Assembly (NCBI GenBank): GCA_028583405.1
Contig: CM053243.1
Location: 26,256,524 to 26,320,523 of the forward strand
Direction: 5' to 3'
Length of the DNA stretch: 64,000 bases
From: Pogonophryne albipinna
Taxonomy: Eukaryota > Chordata > Actinopteri > Perciformes > Artedidraconidae
Below are positions 44,961 through 55,002 of this stretch, piece after piece. A program made the translations under genes and the position numbers. The notes beneath the pieces were generated by a model that searched no databases, was not told the origin of the DNA, and was given only the letters and a program-made list of their open reading frames with translations. How positions within the stretch are numbered: position 1 is the stretch's first letter; every line of letters starts with the position of its first letter.

Positions 44961-44991
44961 ACAATGACTTGGTCCCACCTCTGGTAATAAC

Positions 44992-45332
44992 AACAACAAA
45001 AACAGGCATCTTTTCCTCTTAAACGACACACATACATTGTCATCTACTTTAGAAACACCGGAAAAGTCTGCAAGAGTGTGATTAGAGCTTAAGAAGCAGT
45101 CCTGAAGAACCATCATCGCTGGCAAACAAAAAAGACAAACATATTTTGTCGAACTGATTGCCTGTGACAAGGTAACCGGTAATTGTTTGTGTAGCACTCC
45201 CGATCCTTTGCAGGAGATGCTCACCACGGACGGCAGAACAGACATGAATCCAGTAGACTTCTCAGGATGACTAGAAATCTTCTCACCGTCCAAGACAGCC
45301 AAAAGGCACAGCAGAGCCACGATAGTGGCCAT
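44992..45332 (-). pseudogene. LINE ORF N-terminus with signal-like segment and 2A motif
   Basis: The ATG at 45330-45332 opens with MATIVALLCLLAVL, which resembles a signal peptide. After about 100 poorly characterised residues the frame reaches a leucine run (CLFLLLLLL). It is cut there by the hAT insertion and resumes at 42676 with SGNVQPNPGP. That ending matches the 2A-like ribosome-skipping motif (consensus D-V/I-E-x-N-P-G-P, with Asn for Asp and Gln-Pro for Glu-x). 2A-like motifs at LINE N-termini are known from sea urchin and other deuterostome LINEs. Skipping would release a short leader from the endonuclease-RT protein. Activity is not proven, since the consensus Asp and Glu are changed. 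Confidence 0.6.
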
Positions 45333-45500
45333 TTCCCCAGGCCAGCACAGCATCCACGATATTCCCTTCCCGTTATGAAGTGAAGCGGTGTCACTCACCG
45401 AGCCCGGGGCACTGGAGGTGGGGAGATGCAGGGCTGAAGAAAGACAGCAGGCCTCTCCGGTGAATCCTTCAGATCCCAAAGCCAGATATATCCGGCAGCC

Positions 45501-46603
45501 CGGCGCACCGGTGTAGTGTGTACAATAAAATAAGACTAAAGGTAACTAGAGAATGCAATTCCTGAAGAAATTGCTAGTGGGAATGCTTTATGTTGAAATA
45601 TGTGTAAGAAGAAAGTGAATAATCAGGAATATTTGGATGACTGAATGATTTCCATATGAATGAATATTATGTTAAAAAGTAGCATGAAACTCCAAATGTA
45701 TAAATAATGTTAAAGATTTAAGGCTTTGAATGTTATTCGTAGGAAAAGTTGAAAATGCAAAAAGAACTGGTGAAATAGTAACATTTGGCAAATTTTATTT
45801 TCAAAAACCAGAACATGGGGGAAAAAAACTATATAAAACGTTTCAAATCAATTACTAACAAATTATATTCAGTAAAAACACGAGTGAAAAGGTGAAAATC
45901 TGTCAAACAATACATGAAAAAAACTATATAAAACTGTTACTAACAAATATATTTTGTAAAACCACGAAGTGAAAGTGAACAAAAATAAAGTAATTTGTGT
46001 GAAAGAACAAGTGATAAAACAACTATATACAGAAACTATTGATACAAATGTTGTAATAAATATAAAACAATCACTCAAGTGAATAAGTTAAAAACAAACA
46101 ATATATAGAAACATTTCACATCAATTACTAAAGAAAATAACAATCTGAAGAACAAAACATCTAAAATACAGAAACTATTCATATCAATTAAATAAATCAA
46201 ACAAGTGAAGAGAAAAAAAACAGCAACTTTTCATATTAATTAAATAATAGCAGTCAAACCAGAACAAGACAAAAGCAAGCATAAAACAAACAGTTTTACT
46301 ATGCATTTCATGCACGTCACATTTATATTTTAATTGAACAATATTTTGTTGAGTTTTTTTCTGAATGTCTGTCAAAAACTTTTGGAACGGCCACTAAACC
46401 TTATGAAAGGCTCCCACCAATCAAGGTGAAGGTTCTGGCGGTGAAAGTGTGCCAGGCCATTTAAAGGATGAGGGCCTTGCCTTCCTGACACCTCCCTCCA
46501 CCCTGGTGCCAATTCTTGATCCGACCACAGTAGAGATGAATTCTTCTGGGTGTTGAGGACTCTCTCCAATCAGAAGTTGCTGTAAAGAAGATGATAAATA
46601 TCA
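45501..46603. other. No gene; AT-rich degenerate tandem repeats
   Basis: From about 45820 to 46250 the motif 'aaaactatataaaac...atcaattactaa' recurs four to six times with heavy divergence at roughly 80-100 bp spacing. It may be an old satellite-like expansion. The remainder holds nothing recognisable. Confidence 0.4.
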
Positions 46604-46611
46604 TAATAGAG

Positions 46612-47541
46612 CATGGGCGGCGACAGGATTTTTTTTGCTGCAGTAGCTTAGCAGTTGCTATATGACAGCACGGTGTTGCTAGTTAATTTTCAAAAATAAA
46701 TAAACAAACAATACCAGTGGGCCAAGCACAAGCCTGTTCATATTGTAGCGTTCACCGCTATTGCCACACCTTACAGAACCAATCAATAGTATAACACTCA
46801 TTATGACTTTTCCCCACACTCGAAGACAACTCCTACCGTCTCGTACTCCCTCCACACACATCGGAAAACACACACACACACACCTGGAAGGGGCGGTCTC
46901 TCCCTAACTCCCACCAACAACATTGCCTAAATAACTTTACAAATGTACTAAACTGTGCACATCTGATAACTGACATAACTATTAACTTGGACACGCTACA
47001 ATATTATCATTAATATTTACATTAAAATATTCCTTTGACACTTATAACATTACTTTGCAAGGTAAGCACAACCAAAATAAGTTTGTAAAAGCAGAATTTG
47101 AACACTGTTTCTGTGCTCCTACAATATGTTTGTATAATACCATTACACCCTAAGCGTACAAGTACACAATAGCGATCGTTCACTGTTTCAACTTGCATGC
47201 TGTGGCATTTAACCTCATCACCACGCCGCAAACAGACAGACAGACAGACACACACACAGACACACGTTTGTCCGGCTCCGTTGGAGATCGCGGTCGTTTA
47301 CGCTGACTTGTGAGAAATCTTTCCATTTTCGATCTGTGTTCGCATACTGAGAATTATAACAACATTAGCCAAGTAACAGTTTGCGCTTTAACTTACAACG
47401 ACCCCTGATAGATCTCGCGGAATGTGTATAAATATATATAGACGCATTTTCATAACAAAACAATGGGGTTGCTAAGCCGTTGCTAGGCCAATTGTTGGAG
47501 TTGCTATAGCAACTCCAAGCTACCCCCTGGCGCCGCCCCTG
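46612..47541. mobile_element. hAT element, non-autonomous, 930 bp
   Basis: Left end CATGGGCGGCGACAGG and right end (minus strand) CAGGGGCGGCGCCAGG form an inverted pair with few mismatches. A perfect 8-bp duplication TAATAGAG flanks it (46604-46611 and 47542-47549). It contains short CA and CAGA runs (46868-46883, 47230-47265) and no coding region. Confidence 0.92.
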
Positions 47542-47549
47542 TAATAGAG

Positions 47550-48562
47550 CAACACAATGTTGGAAAACAATATTGATATGGTTGCCTTAACACACACAGA
47601 CATCAACTTATGAGAGAAGTGGAAAATATGCTACAAGGTATAAAAAACCATGAACGCAGTTTCCAGGTTATAAAACAACATTAAATCTACTCATAGTATC
47701 ACGGTATCTGATGCAAATTGGTTGCTTACATTTAATTAGTTGAAGCATTGAAGGCTCCTTAAAGAATCCTGAGCTGCATTGCCTCTGATGACTCTGGTCT
47801 TGGGTCCATGTGGTTATGGTTCTGTGGTGCATGGAGAGAACACTGTAACACCAATGATGCAAATGGGCAATGTGTGAAACATGTGGAAGAAAGTCTGAAT
47901 TACATTTTACAGGTGTGTTTTTGTCCAAAGCTAATTATGATATACTTCTTTAGGTCAGATGTTTATAGTGATTTGTTTTAATACAATGAATATTTGTTTT
48001 ATATTCTAAACTGCTGAAGGTGTTATTGCTGGCTAGCAGCTGCAACAGTACTTGTGCAGTACAATGAACTTGCAGAGACTGTAAGAGTTAAATAGGAGAT
48101 GCAAGTTCACTATTAACCTTTGAATTGTAGTGGGGTAGAAGAACAAAGTAGCAAATTATTTAAATAGTTAAGTAAGGTAAAAGTCACTCAATGTTGTACT
48201 TAAGTACAGTGCATGATTACATATAGTGAATTACTTAACATCAGTGCTTGTTCATAGCTGCTAATACAGGTCCCAAAGATTCATTTTGCAAATTTAGAAA
48301 GTATGCAAAAACACAAAAGTGCCAACAGATAACCCACAAGTACCACACCACAAGCACTGCAGCACAATAGTTACATGTTTAATTAAAGGCTGAAGTTAGC
48401 ATTAATAACTGGCTGTTAGCATCCTTTGGTAACTAAACAGGAGTAGTCATACTGCAGTTAGCTGCTATAAACAACATGACAAGCTTGGCACTTTTCCCGT
48501 TAGCGCAGTGTGCTAACGTTAGCACGTTAGGGCTAAGACTGGATAAGCTGCTAAGCTGTATC
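47550..48562. other. No gene; old repeat relics
   Basis: A diverged stretch around 48125-48240 (GTGGGGTAGAAGAACAAAGTA, then TACTTAAGTAC words) resembles a widespread fish repeat seen also near 44387. A GCTAAC/GTTAGC-rich palindromic patch lies at 48495-48560. Confidence 0.4.
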
Positions 48563-48830
48563 CTTTAATGCAGGGGTGGGGAACCTCCGGCCCCCGGGCT
48601 GTATACGGCCCGCGAGACCATTTGGTACGGCCCTCGAGGTAGTTTATAAACACACGCAAAAAATAAAAAAATTAAAGAAATCTAGACCGCAAAAAAATTA
48701 AACAAGCGAGTGCCTGTTTTTCCTGGCCAAGGTCAGGGTCCTTGAACATAACACGAGCCTAACGTGTCATTACGTGGTATATGTCTCGTCTGACAGGGGT
48801 GCAGTTCTGACGGAGAGCACCATATATCTA

Positions 48831-49195
48831 TGGGATTAGTTTTGTATCATAAAGATAAAGCAACACTTTTTCAGAATAAAGCAAAACTATGAGTTTAAAA
48901 GGAAAAAAAACTGAGTCAAGCAAAATAAAATAAATTTCAAAAATAAAACTATAAGTTGCAAATAAATCATTTGTGTAATCATGTAAACTATAAGTCTTTT
49001 TTCTTTGTTTTAACATAGGCTTTTGTTTGCAGTTCTTGTTTCTTCTTTCTCAACGAACAGACTTTTGCTCTCGCTGGAGCACTCTCTTTTGCGCTCCCTC
49101 ATTTTTTGTTTGAGATTCTGACACAAACCTCCCAGGTGGGCGGGACTTTCAGGAGTGCGTCCCCATTGGCTACTCAGTTTTTGAGTGACAGCCCA
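48831..49195 (+). repeat. Palindrome left arm, about 365 bp
   Basis: Inverted partner of 50686-51050. The match runs from TGGGATTAGTTTTGTATC through the GGTGGGCGGGACTTTC and TTGAGTGACAGCCCA regions, with point differences and small indels. Confidence 0.9.
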
Positions 49196-50685
49196 GTCCT
49201 CCAGCGATCGTACAGTGCAGGCAGCTGCGGTGCGGTAGCTAGCTAGCTGAGCGTGGACATAAGACCCCCAGAAGAACCAGCATTTCAATTATTATTATAA
49301 TACTACAAGTGAAAATATATGTAAGTATTGATAATTTGTGTTGTTTGTGCTATACGGTCTGTTTCTTTATTGTGTTAAGTGAGAAGTAAAGCTGTGCTAT
49401 GAAAGTTAGCTTGTGCTACCTTTAGATCCATAACAATGCAAGCTAAGTAGCCTAACAGTTAGCTACATAGCTAGCAGTGAGTGAGCGTTCAGACACCGGC
49501 GCACACACTCAAACAGACTTGTGTGCCTGACTCTACCAACAGGTTTTCATGATTCTGTTTAGATATGCAAGTATAAGCCATGATAGCTTATTTTATTAAC
49601 ACGCTAATTTGATATGAAAATCAATGGAGGCTGAGTTAACTTTGTAGGAAAACCTACCGTCCATGAGCTGTGTTTTATTTGTTAACTTCATATTTTTCAT
49701 TTCCTAAAACATTTATTTTCCTCTCATATTAACAGTGTGGATCATTGAGACAGCATGGTGTCCAGAGGTCTTATCCCGTTTTCCCACTTCCTCTGAGGGG
49801 ACAGCACGGAGGGGGGGGGCATGAAGAAAGAACTGCACCAGCTTCATCCATGCTGGCGTTACTGTTATCACTCAGTGTCATTTCATTTGACCAAATGTCT
49901 TTACATATACATTTAATAGATTTTATTATTATCCACCTTTTTGTTTTATGTCCTTTTATTTAAAACATTCTTTGAGACTTCATCTTCTGGTTCAAATTTC
50001 AATAAATGTAATTTGTATAATCACTCTTTTGTCTTTATTCTACATGAAAATGTTAGAGATTCCATTCAAATCTGTTGATTATTCATATCTTCCTCAGGCT
50101 AGGAATAGTATGTCGAATTTTTAATGCTAAATGTATATCATTTTCTCACAGGATATAGAATTAAACAACAACACAGTTGTTATCCATTGTGTATGAATGC
50201 TTCAGCTCTTCAGACCAACATAGTAAGATGTGAGCATGTCCCTAATTGTGTTGGTATGCAACCGGTCTGGTCTGTTTAATAAAGCAAATCTGCCACTTTT
50301 ATATTGCAGAATTTGTTCAATTAAAGCAGTCTTTAATTGTTTGTCCTAAACATAGCAATATATGCTTTTGAAATGTAACATGTCTTTGAAAAATAATAGT
50401 ATACAGTTTATATTGTGTATCACCTTTAGCTTAAAAATACATAGATGTGTTTTTTTAATCTATAAAATAAATAGACAGACAATGTATCAATCCCAAATTG
50501 GGAAATTATTTAACAGCAGCAGTGTGTTCAGGTATTAAAATATTTAAAGTTGGAATAAAGTATGAACTACACATCACAAGTATAATGCACTGCAATCCAT
50601 AAGATAAGTCCGATATGTTCATGAAAACCCCCCAGGAGACACTGGAGTTTGCTGCATGAGTTGAACTGTATGATCTGTGGTGTAG

Positions 50686-51050
50686 TGGGCTGTCACTCAA
50701 AAGCTGAGTAGCCAATGGGGACACACCCCTGAAAGTCCCGCCCACCTGGGATGTTTGTGTCAAAATCTCAAACAAAAAATGAGGGAGCGCAAACGAGAGA
50801 GCTGCGGCGAGAGCAAAAGTCTGATCATTGAGAAAGAAGAAACAAGAACTGCAAAGAAAAACCTATGTTAAAACATATAAAAAATACTTATAGTTTACAT
50901 GATTACACAAATGATTTGTTTGCAACTTATAGTTTTATTTTTGAAATTTATTTTATATTGCTTGACTTCGTTTTTTTTTCTTTTAAACTCATAGTTTTGC
51001 CTTATTCTGAGAAAGTGTTGCTTTATCTTTATGATACAAAACTAATCCCA
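50686..51050 (-). repeat. Palindrome right arm, about 365 bp
   Basis: Inverted partner of 48831-49195; see that entry for the extent of the match. Confidence 0.9.
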
Positions 51051-52136
51051 TACAGAACGCCACTCCGGCACTTCCACAAATGTCAGTACCCATAAGGAGC
51101 CGTACACATGCCGCAGTTTTTGCGTGGCTGTGTTTTTAGTTGAAAGCCCAGTGGCGATCTGTTCATCCGTCATACCGATCAGACAGTCAATAACTTTGTT
51201 GTTATTAGCATCTGGTTAGCTAGCTATGCTAACGAATATAAGAAGCTTTTTCTACAACCAGGGAGGTAAAGGCACATCTTTATATGATCATTATAGTTAT
51301 ACAAAAATAAGAGAATAAAGTAAACAGGTATAAAATACTATATGACAGTAAAAATAAGTTGTTATTAATAAACAAGAATACAGTTTGAAAGGAGAGTGAT
51401 TTGTAAAATATCCATAAATAAAAAGAAATCTGCTTACAGTTCTGTTTATGGGTGTTGAGAGATGTATCCATAGATCTCCTCATGTTGCTCTCAAAGTGCA
51501 CCAGATTGATGCTTTTAATTTCAATATTTAAAAGAAAATGTGGGTTCCCCCCCGCCCCACTTAAATCATGTTCACATGGATAGGAAACTAAATACATTTG
51601 CACACATCTTGTGTCCAATATCTTTCTGTTTTGGTGGTCATGCCACAACCGTGCACGTGCATGCATTCTGACATTTTTGTGATTTTAGTATTTTTAAGCA
51701 GAGGTCAATCATTTGTACGGCCCTCGGAGGATGTTGAAAAAATTGAAATGGCCCTTGAGAGGAAAAAGGTTCCCCACCCCTGCTTTAATGTGTAAATTAA
51801 TATCAGTTATCACGCCAGTAAACAGTCTATGAACAAACTGAAACGGTGTGTTATACTTTTAAAAAGTGTTCATTTGACACTTTAAAGTTCAACTGTTTAG
51901 GGAGAGATGAACTTAGCTAGCAGCTAGCAGCGTTAGCCAAATAGCGCAGTGCTAACGGTGCTAGCTGCTAGCAGCCTTAGCCCGTTAGAAGCTGTATCCT
52001 TTAATGTGTAAATTAATATCAGTTGTCAAGCCAGTAAACAGTCTATCAACAAACTCAAACGGTGTGTTATACTTTTAAAAAGAGTTCATTTGACACTTTA
52101 AAGTTCAGGTGTTTATGGATACATGAACTTACCTAG

Positions 52137-52477
52137 CAGGAGTCAGAGCAGAATAAATCTCCCGGGCTTGGTGTGACGCATCTGCTATTATTGATGCGTT
52201 CAAGGACACTCAGAAATGCTAAAGTTACCGATGAAGAGCGCTGGAAAAGAGACTAAATTAGAGTATTTGTTGTATTTATGTTATATATTTGTTTTATAAT
52301 ATAATTTGTTTAACTCCACAGTGTACAAATGTGAGTGGTCAGGATCCATTATCAAAAACACTGTCATGCATTAAGACTGACATGCAGAAACAGCCTTGAA
52401 TGTGTCAGTTGGAGCGATGACATCATCGTGTTCCATTACACAGGTGTTTATATTTGAGCTAACGAGGTGTGCAGAGA
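52137..52477. other. No gene seen
   Basis: About 340 bp between the tandem duplication and the DIRS left terminal repeat. Nothing recognisable. Confidence 0.4.
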
Positions 52478-52509
52478 TCACAGTTCTAATTCATAACACT
52501 CCGTTCGAT

Positions 52510-52687
52510 GTCTCACTATGGGATGCGCCTCAACCTATGGCCTCAACGCGTATGCAAACAGAAGCATCGGTCTCATTACGCCAATCCTGATTGGCTGGTG
52601 ATCTTGACGTCTACGTCAGGGAATCCACCCATCCTTTAAGTAGCTTGCGCTACGTCTCAGCGTCATTCAAACACCTCTTCTCGCTTC
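52510..52687 (+). repeat. DIRS left inverted terminal repeat
   Basis: Inverse of 58989-59158, starting GTCTCACTATGGGATGCGCC and ending CACCTCTTCTCGCTTC. Confidence 0.85.
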
Positions 52688-52804
52688 AGAGCACATCTCG
52701 AATATCAGTAGCCGGGCTAGCTTAACGGTCCACAGACTGAACCCAAGCTAACATTCGGTCGACGGGCGCTTGTCTGTTACTTTTTTGCTTTGCAGAAGAA
52801 TTGA

Positions 52805-53075
52805 ACAAATATTAACACACCAGTTAATATTGTAATCTGCCTCGCCGTTTTTTCTTTCGGAATAACGGTAAGGTTTGATTTTTTCTTCAAACAGTAACAT
52901 ACCTGTTTCTAGTTTATCCCTCCGCGCCGACACCACGGCGAGCGAGGACGGACTCTTCTCTCCCTCACACCAGAGGAGACGGAGATAAGAAAGATATTAA
53001 CACACCAGTTAATATTTTTTTTTGGGAAAAAAATCTACCCCCTCGTTTCTTCCTTTCGGAATAACGATAAGGTTG
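52805..53075. repeat. Imperfect tandem duplication in DIRS leader, period about 186 bp
   Basis: ATATTAACACACCAGTTAAT occurs at about 52808 and 52994, and a TTTCGGAATAACG-AAGGTT-GATTT segment follows each copy. 'ctccctcacaccagaggag' also occurs twice (about 52962 and 53086). Leader spacing is otherwise unremarkable. Confidence 0.75.
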
Positions 53076-53270
53076 GATTTATTTTCTCCCTCACACCAGA
53101 GGAGTCGGAGGCTCGGCTCTGCGGCTGCGGGTTTAAATGGTTGTAAATGTTACCCTAGTTTACCACTGCCTACTTTCCACATTCACCAACTCAGCAACCC
53201 GGCACCCTGGAAGCAATTAAAGAGCAGGAAAACGCTGGAAAAAATATGTGACAAAAGGAACAAAACCACT

Positions 53271-54989
53271 TTAAGGTACTGCTCTCGACAAAGCATCAGC
53301 CATCACATTTTCGGAACCTTTGAGATGTCGGATGTCCAAATGGAAAGGCTGTAGAAATAGGGACCATCTCATTAACCGCTGGATTGGGTTCTGCAAAGAC
53401 TGTAGAAAGGTCAGGGGATTGTGATCTGTGTATATCACTATTGGCCTATAACCACTCCCTATATACACTTCGAAGTGTTGCAATGCCCAGATCAATGCCA
53501 GTGCCTCCTTCTCTACAATCGAGTAGTTCAACTGGTAGGAGTTAAACTTGCGTGAGAAGTAACTGACCGGGAGCTCCATACCAGAGGCATCTTGCTGTAA
53601 TAACACGGCACCAGCACCCGTATTACATGCATCCACTTTAAGATGAAAAGGTTCCTCAAGACGTGGGGCTCTCAGCACTGGAGCACCAATTAGAAGATCC
53701 TTAACGTCCTTGAAAGCCTTCTGACACTGAACTGACCAGTTAAACTTCATCCTTGGACTTATCAGGTCAGTCAAGGGAGCAACAACTGAGGAGAAGTTTT
53801 CACAAAAACAACGGTAATAACCTACCATGCCAAGAAAACGAGCCAACTCCTTCCTGGTGGTAGGCGGAGGAAACCTCTCAACGGCTTCCACTTTTGCCCT
53901 TACTGGACGCACAGTACCCTGACCAACGACCTTACCCAGATATGTCACTGTGGCCTTAGCAAACTCACACTTGGCCAAGTTCACAGTGAGAATTGCCCTG
54001 ACCAGGCGATCAAACAGGGCCTGGATGCGCTGTAGGTGCCCTGACCATGTGTCACTGTACACCACCAAATCATCTAAATACACGGCACACCCTTGTAACC
54101 CAGAAACCACACGGTTCATCAAGCGCTGGAATGTAGCCGGTGCATTTCTAAGACCAAATGGCATGACCGTGTAAGAGTATAACCCTGTAGGCGTTATAAA
54201 GGATGCAATTTCCCTGGCCCATGGGGTCAGTGGTACTTGCCAGTAACATTTAAGAAGATCAAACTTGCTTACAAACTTAGCTGCGCCAACTTGATCCACA
54301 CAATCCTCCATCCGAGGTAGGGGAAAACTATCTGGCTTGGTTACAGCATTTACCTTGCGAAAATCAGTACAGGGTCTAAAAGTTCTGTCAGGTTTAGCCA
54401 CTAACAAACATGGTGAGGCCCAGCTAGAATGTGAGGGTTCTGCAATGCCATTATCTAGCATGTATGCAACCTCTGACTCGAACTGCTCACGTTTTTCAGG
54501 GGAGTTTCTGTAAAACCGCTGTTTTATGGGCGTAACCTCTCCCACGTCAATGTCATGTTCCACCAGATGCGTCCGTGAAGGAACATCTGAAAATAGGGTA
54601 GGATATGACCTGATAAGAGAGCACATATCATCGTGTCTAGACCGTGGCAAATGTTCCAAGAACGTGTCCAGTTTACACAGGGACTCTGAATTATTCAACC
54701 GACCTTGTGTTCTACATTCAAGTTCATCAACCTCGGTTTCCACCAAGGAAAGAGACCCTGCCACGTTTAAAGGAACTGCCACAGCTGCCGGTTTAACTTC
54801 TGCTTCGCTTCCTGAAACAACACGAGAGAAATAGGGCTTTAACAGGTTTATGTGGCACAACTGGGTGGACCTCTTCCTATCTAGCGTGGAGATTACATAA
54901 TTCTGATCTGACACCTGACGCACCACAGAGTAGGGTCCCGCAAATTTTGCCAGAAAAGGGGAAGCAACTAAAGGCAACAAGGTCAGCAC
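53271..54989 (-). pseudogene. Integrase tail, reverse transcriptase and RNase H
   Basis: Starts in the integrase C-terminal GPY module (FAGPYSVVRQVSDQNYVIST, CHINLLKPY). RT follows with palm Asp244 (SKFDLLKCYW), VMPFGLRNAPATF at 275-287 and the catalytic YLDD box at 304-307 (CAVYLDDLVVYSD). RNase H has Asp453 (LKVDACNTGAGAV), Glu493/495 (VEKEALALIWAL), Asp522 (IYTDHNPLTF) and Asp565 (MADALSRA). The frame ends by stop at 53271-53273 right after RNase H. Key catalytic residues are intact, but the frame is offset from the upstream pol and no start codon context is meaningful. Confidence 0.9.
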
Positions 54990-55002
54990 TGGATCCCCAG
55001 GG

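Larger units (their letters stand above)
42684..44983. mobile_element. hAT element with GACTTG subterminal repeats
   Basis: Ends are CAGAGGTGTGGACTCGAG at the left and GGTCCCACCTCTG at the right, flanked by a perfect 8-bp duplication GTAATAAC (42676-42683 and 44984-44991). Both ends are filled with GACTTG/GACTCG words, likely transposase binding sites. No transposase is recognisable in 2,300 bp. It contains a smaller hAT in a CA run (43777-44088), a fragment resembling a CAGGGTTCC-type transposon end (about 44270-44373, minus), and a stretch resembling the widespread fish 'aagtaaaagta' repeat (44387-44452). It splits the LINE just upstream of its 2A-like motif. Confidence 0.9.
33662..45500 (-). 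mobile_element. CR1/L2-like LINE with 2A motif, split by five insertions
   Basis: One minus-strand LINE copy lies in six pieces: 44992-about 45500, 42123-42683, 39700-40709, 38735-38778, 35084-35121 and 33662-34355, together about 2.9 kb. The inserts are a hAT (42684-44983), a TTAA element (40710-42122), a Tc1 (38779-39699), a 7-bp-duplicating element (35122-38734) and a solo LTR (34356-35083). Each is flanked by an exact duplication of LINE sequence, and dropping the insert plus one duplicate leaves the LINE frame unbroken across each junction. The LINE itself has an internal deletion between endonuclease and RT, one frameshift near 39870 and a damaged RT box. Its 3' end carries AATAAA near 33680. 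The 5' boundary is approximate. Confidence 0.85.
48571..51782. mobile_element. hAT element with long internal palindrome
   Basis: Ends are CAGGGGTGGGGAACC at the left and GGTTCCCCACCCCTG at the right, a 15-bp perfect inverted repeat. The 8-bp duplication CTTTAATG (48563-48570 and 51783-51790) is exact. The start CAGGGGTGGGGAACCTCCGGCC is a familiar hAT end. Internal arms of about 365 bp (48831-49195 and 50686-51050) are inverted copies of each other around a 1.49-kb spacer. No transposase motif is visible. Confidence 0.92.
48555..52136. repeat. 216-bp tandem duplication split by a transposon
   Basis: The unit begins GCTGTATCCTTTAATGTG. Copy 1 is 48555-48570 plus 51791-51990, interrupted by the hAT at 48571-51782. 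Copy 2 is 51991 to about 52136 and is highly similar, with scattered point differences. Sequence just before 48555 resembles the end of the unit, suggesting an earlier partial copy. Confidence 0.85.

Noticed and set aside
44730..44991. C-terminal part of a 249-codon minus frame
   Set aside because: Only the part upstream of 44992 belongs to the LINE; the rest reads into the hAT end repeats.
53022..53354. 110-codon plus frame in the DIRS leader
   Set aside because: Runs across the DIRS-gypsy junction, so it cannot be a single gene; no DIRS gag motif is visible.
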